Origin: a virus
Strand: one strand, 5' to 3'
Length of the DNA: 20,716 bases
IMG/VR virus record: IMGVR_UViG_3300011258_001076
Coordinates: 1-20,716 of that record
Shown here piece after piece: positions 14,700 to 20,529 of the stretch. The notes under the pieces were generated by a model. The model was not told where the DNA came from, made no database searches, and saw only the letters and a list, made by a program, of their open reading frames with translations. A program made the translations under genes and the position numbers. How positions within the stretch are numbered: the stretch's first letter is position 1; the number at the start of each line of letters is the position of its first letter.

Positions 14700-14944
14700 G
14701 TGTCTCAGTGGTGGGGAAGAGTTGCGCTGAGGGGACCATCTGATAGCTGGTAAAAGCCCAGCGATATCAACAGAACTTGTGCCAGATATGATACCTATCC
14801 TCTTGCGGATGGGTCAGGTCACAGGATGCGAGTAGTTTTTAAGTCCGCATACAGGGGCATAAGGTGCTGTTATCGCTGGGCTTTAGGTGTTCGCGGGTCA
14901 CAGCCAGATTGACCTACGTCACAGGTCAAGTCACAGGTGTGACG
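14700..14944 (-). other. Repeat-rich intergenic region: candidate attP arm region
   Basis: No gene is seen between the RNA polymerase start and the tRNA (14629-14944). The right part holds four GTCACAG copies (14818, 14897, 14918, 14930), the palindrome GTCACA-GG-TGTGAC (14930-14943) touching the tRNA 3' end, and TTGACCT/AGGTCAA arms (14909-14915, 14923-14929). A perfect 14-bp inverted repeat lies at 14753-14766 and 14871-14884. Clustered short repeats beside an integrase and a tRNA are what arm-type integrase binding sites look like. Function is inferred. Confidence 0.55.
14788..14817 (-). promoter_or_regulatory. Possible host sigma-70-like promoter for RNA polymerase gene
   Basis: On the minus strand CTGACC (14817-14812) and TATCAT (14793-14788) are separated by 18 bp and match TTGACA/TATAAT at 4 and 5 of 6 positions. 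A T7-type phage needs a host promoter to make its first polymerase. The site lies between the arms of the 14-bp inverted repeat, which could make it controllable. Confidence 0.35.
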
Positions 14945-15028
14945 TGGTGCCCGAGGCGGGACTCGAACCCGCACACCTATCGGCAGGGGTGTTTAAGACC
15001 CCAGCGTCTACCATTCCGCCACTCGGGC
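14945..15028 (-). tRNA. tRNA-Leu (anticodon UAA), complete with encoded CCA; probable attP core
   Basis: The 84-nt minus-strand sequence folds fully. The acceptor stem is GCCCGAG/CTCGGGC, with discriminator A and CCA. The D stem is GCG/CGC with a GGTAGA-type loop. The anticodon stem GGGGT/ACCCC holds loop CTTAAAC, giving anticodon TAA. There is a 13-nt variable arm and a T stem GCGGG/CCCGC with loop TTCGAGT. All stems are perfectly paired. It lies about 25 nt downstream of the integrase stop. Temperate T7-like phages often integrate into tRNA-Leu. Because the gene is complete, it could be both a functional phage tRNA and the attachment core. Confidence 0.95.
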
Positions 15029-15053
15029 CACGCGGTACTCGTAGCACGACACA

Positions 15054-16103
15054 TCACTGTTGTGCATGCCTTTCGTTGAGCGCGGCGACCGCGTCCGTGA
15101 AGGCATCAGGCCCGAGGTGGGCGTATCGCATGGTCGTCTCGATGGTCTTGTGCCCCATCCACTTCTGGACAGTCACGAGGTGGATACCTGCCTGTATCAG
15201 GCGCGAGCAGCAGGTGTGGCGGCAGGCATGGAACACCGCGTCCGTATCGACCTCGATGCCATACGCCGTGCGCCACTTGCGGAACATACGGGACACATGG
15301 GAGGGCGTCAGGTGGTCCTGAAAGACCACGCCCGAGGCCACCCTGCCCAGCGCCAGTGTATCCCACGCATGCCTCGCTCTGGACGTGAGGGGCACCGACC
15401 GGGGTGCGTCGGACTTGGACGCCCAGACGTGCAGCAGGTTGGTCTGAGGCACATAGTCCCGCACCTGTAGTGCCCGCAGTTCCCCCGCACGGAGGCCGGT
15501 GTCCATCGCGAGGGTCACGAGGTAGGCTAGCTCGGTCTCCCCCGTGGTGCGGAAGTAGGCGAGCATGTGCTCTTCTTCCTCCCTCGAGTAGTATCGCAGG
15601 CGTCCCGCATACTCCTTCCGCTTGGGGAGCAGGGGCTTTCGGGGAATGATCTGATCAGCCTCAGCCACGCCCAGCATCTTGCCGAGAGCAGCCATCTTCC
15701 GATTGATCGTGCCCGGTGCCGAGCCTCTATCAGACCACTCATCACAGACCCTGCTGATATCAGCACTGGTCAGGGTGCGAACGTCACACCTCTCCCCCAA
15801 GGTCTCGACCCATGCCTGCCCGTTGATGCGAGCAGTCCGCTCACCCTTGGTGCCCTGCCAGTAGAGACGGAAGGTGTGATCGAAGAGTGCCCCGAGGTTG
15901 CAGAGGTTGTTCTGCTGGTCGTCGATCCGGCCCCGCCTGGCGGATACGGATGGGGTTATTGTCTCCCCTCGGATCAGGGCAGCACGGAAGTCAGCCGCGA
16001 CCGCCTCTGCCTCCGCCTTTGTGGGGAAAGATACGCGAGGTGCGCGCTCACCCTTGTATGTAACGTCCACCTGCCATGTGCTTCCGCGTTGTCGTACTGC
16101 CAT
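15054..16103 (-). CDS. Tyrosine-family site-specific integrase
   Basis: The 349-aa recombinase has a short N-terminal arm-binding-like domain (MAVRQRGSTWQVDVTYKGER), a core-binding helical domain at about 65-155, and the catalytic domain. Catalytic residues are R205 in DTGLRAGELRAL, K230 in ASKSDAPRSVPL, H292-x-x-R295 in HACRHTCCSRL, H318 in WMGHKT and the nucleophile Y327 in TMRYAHL. All six are present. It would integrate the phage at a tRNA, most likely the tRNA-Leu copy that follows its stop. ATG 16103 has GGAG 7 nt upstream. It begins 4 nt after the regulator gene ends, so the two are co-transcribed. Confidence 0.97.
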   Translation of the reverse strand: MAVRQRGSTWQVDVTYKGERAPRVSFPTKAEAEAVAADFRAALIRGETITPSVSARRGRIDDQQNNLCNLGALFDHTFRLYWQGTKGERTARINGQAWVETLGERCDVRTLTSADISRVCDEWSDRGSAPGTINRKMAALGKMLGVAEADQIIPRKPLLPKRKEYAGRLRYYSREEEEHMLAYFRTTGETELAYLVTLAMDTGLRAGELRALQVRDYVPQTNLLHVWASKSDAPRSVPLTSRARHAWDTLALGRVASGVVFQDHLTPSHVSRMFRKWRTAYGIEVDTDAVFHACRHTCCSRLIQAGIHLVTVQKWMGHKTIETTMRYAHLGPDAFTDAVAALNERHAQQ

Positions 16104-16107
16104 TACA

Positions 16108-16458
16108 TCACTCCACTATATCCAACAACTCACGCACCAACGCACGACCCTTCTGGGTCAGCGTCAGGACGCGGCGTCGTCGATCCATCGGGTCTGTATC
16201 GTTGACCACGAGGCCCAAGCCGGGGACCTTGTACTTCTTCTCTGCACTCAGCAGCGCCACGTTCCGTGATGCCGTTGAGATGGCAAAGCCGAAGCGTTCA
16301 GCGACATCCTGCACACTGCATCCGGCATTTTGCGCGACGTAGATGAACACTGCGTAGCTGTGGACCTGTGTCTCTCCTGATACCCGCGTGAGCGCGTCCA
16401 GGATACGAAGCACCGTCTTGGACTTTTTCGCCTCGTCTTTGGTCAACTGTACAGACAT
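16108..16458 (-). CDS. MarR-like winged-helix regulator, candidate lysogeny regulator
   Basis: The 116-aa product has a helix-rich N-terminus and a winged-helix DNA-binding core. The turn is CSVQDVAERFGFAISTASRNVALLS (split: SVQDVAERFG, then ISTASRNVALLS). A wing DTDPMDRRRRVLTLTQKG follows, with the conserved Asp-x-Arg-x-x-x-x-LT pattern of MarR proteins. The C-terminal helix (GRALVRELLDIVE) would dimerise. No other repressor is visible in the window, and the gene stands directly before the integrase, so it may control integration or lysogeny. It is shorter than a typical MarR (about 140 aa). ATG 16458 has only a weak GGGA upstream. Confidence 0.82.
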   Translation of the reverse strand: MSVQLTKDEAKKSKTVLRILDALTRVSGETQVHSYAVFIYVAQNAGCSVQDVAERFGFAISTASRNVALLSAEKKYKVPGLGLVVNDTDPMDRRRRVLTLTQKGRALVRELLDIVE

Positions 16459-16472
16459 TTTCCCATTCCCGT

Positions 16473-16625
16473 TTAGGTCTTAGACAGGACAAGCTCCCAT
16501 CGACCGGTGCTTAAGATAACATTCCCTTGCGTCACCTTCTCAAAGAAGGGGGTGTCTATGCAAGCGGAATGGTGCCGCAGCAGGAGGGCTTCACGCCCAC
16601 AGATGCGGAGGTCCAGTATAATCAT
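16473..16625 (-). CDS. Small hypothetical ORF before the regulator (50 aa)
   Basis: The frame from ATG 16625 (MIILDLRICGREALLLRHHS ... ELVLSKT) ends 14 nt before the regulator start. Upstream alternatives at TTG 16667 and ATG 16658 fall in a TATAAT box and are less likely. The ribosome-binding site (AGAGAG) is weak. The product is basic, with no motif I recognise. Coding status is uncertain, and it could be a leader. Confidence 0.4.
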   Translation of the reverse strand: MIILDLRICGREALLLRHHSACIDTPFFEKVTQGNVILSTGRWELVLSKT

Positions 16626-16656
16626 AGTAACTCTCTCTGTATGCACTTCTTGCGTC

Positions 16657-16734
16657 ATTATAGTCAAACAGTACCAATGACTGTAGTAATCTCAGGTACT
16701 CACACTAACTCACCCCCCCTGCACACCGTGCAGG
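16657..16734 (-). promoter_or_regulatory. Promoter/operator-like region of the lysogeny module
   Basis: On the minus strand a perfect TATAAT lies at 16662-16657. The best -35 at 17 bp (TACAGT) is weak, which suits an activated or repressed promoter. Upstream lie two inverted repeats: AGTACC/GGTACT (16670-16675 and 16695-16700) and the 7-bp perfect CCTGCAC-ACC-GTGCAGG (16718-16734). They have the size of sites for a dimeric winged-helix protein such as the regulator encoded just downstream. Confidence 0.5.
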
Positions 16735-16757
16735 TCTCTCGCCGTAGGTCTAGTATG

Positions 16758-16895
16758 TTATTGTGCATAGGTGCTATGCGCCCATGCTATAGCCTTCTTC
16801 TCGGCCCTATCAGCCTTCTCGTAGTTCCTGCCATGATTGAACACCTCGTCCAGCAGCGGGAGCAGGTAAAAGGCTTTGTCTTCAGCATAATACAT
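16758..16895 (-). CDS. Small hypothetical protein (45 aa)
   Basis: ATG 16895 opens a 45-aa frame starting MYYAEDKAFYLLPLLDEV and ending WAHSTYAQ, closed by TAA 16758. The composition (amphipathic helices, Lys/Glu pairs such as EKADRAEKKA) is protein-like and soluble. AAGGG sits directly before the start, closer than usual. It begins 4 nt after the previous gene ends, continuing a chain of tightly packed small genes. No family recognised. Confidence 0.65.
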   Translation of the reverse strand: MYYAEDKAFYLLPLLDEVFNHGRNYEKADRAEKKAIAWAHSTYAQ

Positions 16896-16899
16896 CCCT

Positions 16900-16980
16900 T
16901 CAGATACTGAACAGGGTGAACAGGAGGAAGACACTGAGCACGATGCCCAGCGAGGCGATCAGGTCCATGTTATCGGGCAT
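16900..16980 (-). CDS. Very small membrane peptide (26 aa)
   Basis: From ATG 16980 the frame reads MPDNMDLIASLGIVLSVFLL then FTLFSI, a single hydrophobic helix after a short polar head. A GGGGGG run lies about 6 nt upstream. ATG 16968 would give 22 aa with little ribosome-binding site. It overlaps the 49-aa gene before it by 11 nt. It is probably an inner-membrane peptide; its role is unknown. The size makes the call tentative. Confidence 0.5.
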   Translation of the reverse strand: MPDNMDLIASLGIVLSVFLLFTLFSI

Positions 16981-17119
16981 CCACATCCCCCCAGATGGGG
17001 TCACCAGAGGCCGGGACTGTGGTGTCCGTGCCAGTGTCCGTGCCAGTGTCCTCTGCCAGTGATGCAAGGTCTTCCAGCATGGACTGCGGGAAGAGATGTG
17101 CAAGTTCGAAAGGTTTCAT
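16970..17119 (-). CDS. Small acidic hypothetical protein (49 aa)
   Basis: ATG 17119 starts MKPFELAHLFPQSMLEDLAS and the frame ends DPIWGDVDAR at TAA 16970. The middle is a Thr/Asp/Gly repeat (EDTGTDTGTDTTV). GTGGAG lies about 11 nt upstream, at the end of the previous gene. It is acidic and soluble, with no known family. Small acidic proteins in T7-type early regions are often host-enzyme inhibitors, but nothing specific points to that here. Confidence 0.65.
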   Translation of the reverse strand: MKPFELAHLFPQSMLEDLASLAEDTGTDTGTDTTVPASGDPIWGDVDAR

Positions 17120-17126
17120 TTCAGGG

Positions 17127-17306
17127 TCACTCCACGATCACAAAGGGGACGAGCAAGCGGCGGGCAACATCACCCTTCGCATCTCGCTTAATGGTCAGTC
17201 GGTCGATATCTTCCTGCATGCCAAGCTGTTCAGCAGCCCGGAGAGCACGACAGGTGATCAACAGGTCGTCGATAGCGGCCAGTTGGGTGGTGTTGGGGGT
17301 TCTCAT
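17127..17306 (-). CDS. Small hypothetical protein (59 aa)
   Basis: The frame starts at ATG 17306, overlapping the stop of the pentapeptide-repeat gene (ATGA), and ends TGA 17127. The product, beginning [20 protein letters not shown], is helix-prone and ends in a hydrophobic LLVPFVIVE. It contains the charged block [19 protein letters not shown]. The overlap strongly suggests translational coupling to the pentapeptide-repeat protein, and perhaps partnership with it. No family recognised. Confidence 0.65.
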   Translation of the reverse strand: MRTPNTTQLAAIDDLLITCRALRAAEQLGMQEDIDRLTIKRDAKGDVARRLLVPFVIVE

Positions 17307-17632
17307 CGCCGTGCCCCCGTCAGGTCAGCCCCGTTCAGGTCAGCCCCGGTCAGGTCAGCCTCGGTCAGGTTCGCCCCGCGCAGGTCAGCCCCGTACAGGT
17401 CAGCCCCGGTCAGGTCAGCCCCGGTCAGGTCAGCCTCGGTCAGGTTCGCCCCGCGCAGGTCAGCCCCGTACAGGTCTGCCCCGGTCAGGTCAGCCTCGGT
17501 CAGGTCAGCCTCAGTCAGGTCAGCCCCGTTCAGGTCAGCCTTGACCAAGCTCGCGCCGCGAAGGTCAGCCTCGGTCAGGTTCGCCCCGCGCAGGTCCGCA
17601 CCCGGTTCTATCTTATAGCCGTTGATCATCAT
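17303..17632 (-). CDS. Pentapeptide-repeat protein (109 aa)
   Basis: After a short head ([11 protein letters not shown]) the protein is almost entirely A(D/N)LxG-type pentads. I count 19 ([20 protein letters not shown] and similar) before the end ARR. Such repeats fold into a right-handed square beta-helix of about five coils. Some family members (MfpA, Qnr) mimic DNA and bind gyrase; others have unknown roles. Length here is about half of those gyrase binders. ATG 17632 has AAGGA 7 nt upstream; GTG 17635 and ATG 17629 are alternatives. The gene contains a 75-bp tandem duplication at DNA level (five pentads). Confidence 0.9.
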   Translation of the reverse strand: MMINGYKIEPGADLRGANLTEADLRGASLVKADLNGADLTEADLTEADLTGADLYGADLRGANLTEADLTGADLTGADLYGADLRGANLTEADLTGADLNGADLTGARR

Positions 17633-17647
17633 CACTCAGTCCTTCCG

Positions 17648-18391
17648 TCAGATGTTGGCGATGAGCACCGCACGAGCGAACCCGCGTGGCGTCTCATTGC
17701 GGATGGTCTTGGTCTTGAAACTACTACCGCCCAGCTTCATGAACTGGCGCGAGCCCCGGATCGTGCGGCCACTCTTGGTCACCCTCTCGAGGACCTCAGG
17801 CTCGACCCTGATAGTATTGGGCATGACGAACCCGCCGCCCGCCCAGAGCCAAGTGTCCTTGGTGTAGGCATCACGGGGGGCGATGTAATCCGGCCATGTC
17901 GGGTGCGCATCATCCGCAGGTAAATACCCCCCGAAGTCACAGGGGTCGAACTTGTGGTCGGGCTTGCGCCACAGCGTCGAGAGGACAGAGCGCGGGTTCT
18001 CGATCACATACGGTGACCCCCACATCTTGGCCATATCCTCGACCTGTCGTGCCATAGCCACGGCTCGAACCTGAAATGTGGGATCAGCGGTCCACTTGGT
18101 AGCAAAGTGCTTGGCCCCGGATACCGCCAGATCGGTACAAGGCGGGAACCCGAAGACCATAGCGGGGGTCCGCTTGATGCCCACCATGCGCCGCGCAATG
18201 TCCCATCCGGTTCCATCAGGGGACAGGTCGGCAGGGACGTACCAAATACCCCCGCCGGCGCTTCCAACCGGCTCATATGTCTTCACCTTATGCGCAAGGT
18301 CAAAGCACATCGCCTCATAACCAAGCTCGGCCCACTCGCGAACCGCATTGCCTGAATAATCGAAGAACGACACAACTACATCGCTGTTCAT
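17648..18391 (-). CDS. Cytosine-C5 DNA methyltransferase-like protein
   Basis: From ATG 18391 (GGAGG 7 nt upstream) the protein is 247 aa. It opens with a SAM-binding-like strand, VVVSFFDYSGNAVREW, followed by CFDL. The catalytic-loop motif is FGFPPCTDLAVSG (C85; family motif IV PPC). Then come VIENPRSVLSTLWRKPD (ENV/ENP motif VI) and, near the end, NETPRGFARAV. It is short for a stand-alone 5mC methyltransferase, and the target-recognition region is small. No restriction enzyme is next to it, so protection of phage DNA or regulation is more likely than a restriction-modification pair. Substrate and activity are inferred from motifs only. Confidence 0.75.
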   Translation of the reverse strand: MNSDVVVSFFDYSGNAVREWAELGYEAMCFDLAHKVKTYEPVGSAGGGIWYVPADLSPDGTGWDIARRMVGIKRTPAMVFGFPPCTDLAVSGAKHFATKWTADPTFQVRAVAMARQVEDMAKMWGSPYVIENPRSVLSTLWRKPDHKFDPCDFGGYLPADDAHPTWPDYIAPRDAYTKDTWLWAGGGFVMPNTIRVEPEVLERVTKSGRTIRGSRQFMKLGGSSFKTKTIRNETPRGFARAVLIANI

Positions 18392-18392
18392 C

Positions 18393-18692
18393 TCAGAGCC
18401 TCCATTCTTTACCACTGGAAATCGGGCGGGGACCTCTGCCCGTGGCGATCAGGCGGAACCCTTTGTTCAATGCGCTCGACGCCTGATAGTCCGCGAAGTC
18501 CTTGTATTTGCGAACCTTGTCCACGTCGTGACTTGAGGCCCAGCTTGCCACATGGCCAAGCCCCCCCGCGCGGTCATATTGCGCGTACCCGATGCGCTCC
18601 CCGTCCGAGTAATAAAAATACGATGCATCATCAGACCGTCCGAAGACGTCATAGCCAGCCGCCACGATGGGCGCATATATCTTGGCATCCAT
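18393..18692 (-). CDS. Hypothetical phage protein (99 aa)
   Basis: ATG 18692 follows GAGGAA about 8 nt upstream, supplied by the end of repeat copy 1. The product starts MDAKIYAPIVAAGYDVFGRS and contains YYSDGERIGYAQYDRAGG, an aromatic-rich alpha/beta composition. The C-terminus is basic (IATGRGPRPISSGKEWRL). I have an impression of related unannotated proteins in other marine podoviruses but cannot name a family. It ends 1 nt before the methyltransferase start. Confidence 0.75.
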   Translation of the reverse strand: MDAKIYAPIVAAGYDVFGRSDDASYFYYSDGERIGYAQYDRAGGLGHVASWASSHDVDKVRKYKDFADYQASSALNKGFRLIATGRGPRPISSGKEWRL

Positions 18693-18701
18693 AGGTCATT
18701 T

Positions 18702-18785
18702 CCTCGCGTTCTAAACCGGCACCATCAGCCGTCATAGAGGCCCCTCGCGAGGCCCCTAAAAGAGCGGATCGTTTCCTTATGGGGA
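18702..18785 (-). repeat. Intergenic repeat copy 1 with conserved hairpin (84 bp)
   Basis: The sequence is near-identical to 19648-19732. On the minus strand it reads TCCCCATAAGGAAACGATCC, then CGCTCTTTTA, the hairpin arms AGGGGCC (18757-18751) and GGCCTCT (18742-18736), then a conserved tail ending CGCGAGG, which serves as ribosome-binding site of the 99-aa gene. The hairpin differs from copy 2 by base changes that keep pairing in the minus-strand RNA. Confidence 0.85.
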
Positions 18786-18789
18786 TGCG

Positions 18790-19638
18790 TTACCGCATGA
18801 CAAAGCCCGAAGTGTCGTTACGGGCATCACCCTTTGCCTTAAGGCCCACAATGCAGCCCGCAGGGTCCGCAGGTCGGTAGTCGTGGGCGTCACCATCCGT
18901 CACCTGCCAACCGCCCCATGGGTGAACCGCGAGACCAGTCCCGGAGGGTGCGACAAACCCAGGCAACCGGTGCTTGCGATCAAACACGATGGAAACATTT
19001 CCGCCAGCCCGCAGAACCGCCAAGACGTCCACGTCATTGTCCTCCGCCTTGCTAAATGTCAGGTGGTAATTGGCAGGCCATTTAGGGTCCGCGTTAGCAG
19101 CCTGCAGCGCCCGCTTGGTGATCTTGGTGTAATCGTAGAAGCTCAAGTCCGGGTGATGCTCCATTAGGGACCCTGCCCCGCCGTCGATCATGACTGGCAC
19201 CCGCTCCCATGCAATGTCCGATGTTGCGTTAAGGCGAATGGCGCATTCCATGCCCGCCTTAGCAGCCTTGCGCCGCGCTGCTGCAATCTCGAATGCCAGC
19301 ACCGCCATGAAGGCCTTACGCGCCCGAAAGTAACCTTGGACCTTGGCAATGCGGGATCGTGTCTTGCCTGCCATATATACAGGGTTGCCTGCGGTATGGA
19401 GACAAGCTGCCTTGCACCCTTCCGAAGCCTGAGCGCACACATTGAACCCCCCAAGGCTTGCCGGTGCCAGATGCATGGGGAAAGTCATGACCCCTATCAG
19501 CTTGCCGTTCTTGGCCACTTTTGGGTTACTCAGGGGGTCCGCAAGCAAGCCCGATATCTTGCCGTAACCATGCGCCTCTAGAACCTTATTCAAAGCCCGC
19601 AAGGCTGCCGCCTTTGTGGTGTATCCATTGATTAGCAT
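18790..19638 (-). CDS. GP88-family phage protein of unknown function (282 aa)
   Basis: The protein carries the GP88 family hallmarks: MTFPMHLAPASLGGFNVC, then C-x6-C-x3-C (C68, C75, C79), ACLHTAGNPVYMAGKTR, RLNATSDIAWE, FYDYTKITKRAL, YHLTFSKAED, VTDGDAHDYRPADP and a C-terminal IVGLKAKGDARNDTSGFV. The family is common in phages and plasmids and has no established activity. The invariant-looking cysteines with nearby His suggest metal binding (inference). ATG 19638 follows GAGG, about 9 nt upstream, at the end of repeat copy 2. It is an early gene by position. It is not fused or truncated as far as I can see. Confidence 0.85.
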   Translation of the reverse strand: MLINGYTTKAAALRALNKVLEAHGYGKISGLLADPLSNPKVAKNGKLIGVMTFPMHLAPASLGGFNVCAQASEGCKAACLHTAGNPVYMAGKTRSRIAKVQGYFRARKAFMAVLAFEIAAARRKAAKAGMECAIRLNATSDIAWERVPVMIDGGAGSLMEHHPDLSFYDYTKITKRALQAANADPKWPANYHLTFSKAEDNDVDVLAVLRAGGNVSIVFDRKHRLPGFVAPSGTGLAVHPWGGWQVTDGDAHDYRPADPAGCIVGLKAKGDARNDTSGFVMR

Positions 19639-19647
19639 CTTGTAGTC

Positions 19648-19732
19648 CCTCGCGTTCTAAGCCGGCACCATCAGCCGTCATAGGGACCCCCTTACGAGGT
19701 CCCTAAAAGAGCGGATCGTTTCCTTATGGGGA
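19648..19732 (-). repeat. Intergenic repeat copy 2 with conserved hairpin (85 bp)
   Basis: Differs from copy 1 mainly within the hairpin. On the minus strand the arms are AGGGACC (19704-19698) and GGTCCCT (19688-19682), a perfect 7-bp stem. The flanks (TCCCCATAAGGAAACGATCC to the left, ATGACGGCTGATGGTGCC to the right) are identical in both copies. It lies between the 75-aa gene and the GP88 gene and supplies the latter's ribosome-binding site. Confidence 0.85.
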
Positions 19733-19737
19733 AGGGT

Positions 19738-19965
19738 CTAGGCGTACCTAAACGCATGGCAGCATGTCTGCAGGATGAACCCCGTGGCCACCATTTTGAC
19801 CTCGACCTTGATACCGTCGCGGGTCAATTCCTTGTGGTGCCGGAATGCCCGGTCCGCTATCGATCCCCTACCTAATGTCTGGGCATAGGTCCGAAGTGTC
19901 GCGACGGTAATGCGCTTGGCGCGGAGCTTGCCAGTCATATTAATGATAGTATTACCTGTTGGCAT
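19738..19965 (-). CDS. Hypothetical early protein (75 aa)
   Basis: ATG 19965 is preceded by GGAGGG about 9 nt upstream. The protein starts MPTGNTIINMTGKLRAKRIT and is basic, with helix-prone VATLRTYAQTLGRGSIADRAF and a C-terminus TCCHAFRYA containing adjacent cysteines. No family recognised. The basic N-terminus and size would suit a DNA-binding or host-interaction protein, but there is no clear helix-turn-helix. It is the first gene of the window in transcription order. The longer frame to 20061 needs a TTG start without a ribosome-binding site. Confidence 0.65.
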   Translation of the reverse strand: MPTGNTIINMTGKLRAKRITVATLRTYAQTLGRGSIADRAFRHHKELTRDGIKVEVKMVATGFILQTCCHAFRYA

Positions 19966-20459
19966 TGTTTCGACCCTCCCTAGGTCATCATCAGCGGAGC
20001 GGATAAGCCCCGGACAATGAAAGAGTGGACGGCAACCCGTTCCTAAAGCACCGCGTTTCAACCCCTTCGAAGCTTGCCAAGCCCCTCGAGGGTTGCACCA
20101 TCAGGCTCACCCATTAACTAACGACCCATCTCCTCACTTTAACCCCGCCTTCGTCCACCTTTTGAAGGGTGCGGCACCGGGCATGAACGGATATCTAGTC
20201 GCCAGTCCCCTAAGTTCTCTATCCCGTGGCCCCTAGGGCGGGCCGTGACCGGTGCGTCTCGCTGCATCCGGTGTCCCATTCTTATCGGCAGGGAATTTAA
20301 TACGCAATAGGAAATATCGGAAGAAACGAAAAAAGATTGATCTGTGGGGCTAACCCGTTGAAACTACTGAATAAGTTTTTTGTTGGCGTTCTTGGTTTCA
20401 CCCTTTCCAGCCCCTAAAACCGCCTCGGGAATGTTTTTAATGAGGGGTTTCTTTCCGCT
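19966..20459. other. Gene-free region upstream of the early genes, with an AT-rich segment
   Basis: I see no convincing coding frame here on either strand. About 20291-20400 is clearly more AT-rich than the rest of the window (runs such as GAAAAAAGATTGA and AAGTTTTTTG), as expected for a host-promoter or early regulatory region. On the minus strand only weak -35/-10 pairs can be made, so no individual promoter is called. The region lies where T7-type phages have the strong early promoters. Confidence 0.4.
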
Positions 20460-20525
20460 TTCAAGCTGCGCGGGGAGGACGTTCAAGCTGCGCGGGGAGG
20501 ACGTTCAAGCTGCGTGGGGAGGACG
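20460..20525. repeat. Three tandem 22-bp direct repeats
   Basis: Units start at 20460, 20482 and 20504, each beginning ttcaagctgcg and ending ggaggacg. The first two are identical and the third has one C-to-T change. They abut the 11-bp repeat array. Confidence 0.9.
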
Positions 20526-20529
20526 GTGG

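Noticed and set aside
14945-15028. tRNA as evidence that the window is an integrated prophage boundary
   Set aside because: Phage genes continue in order on both sides, so this is the attP arrangement, not attL or attR.
16781-16796. Further CTATAG site inside the 45-aa gene
   Set aside because: It lies inside coding sequence and lacks the flanking CCC/TTTC block of the other candidates.
16527-16910. Plus-strand 127-codon frame
   Set aside because: It runs across a promoter/operator-like gap and antisense to the 45-aa and 50-aa frames; the composition is not protein-like and there is no ribosome-binding site.
20298-20320. TTTAATACGCAATAGGAAA as a T7-type promoter (plus strand)
   Set aside because: It shares TAATACG by chance in an AT-rich stretch, lacks the TATAG core and points away from the genes.
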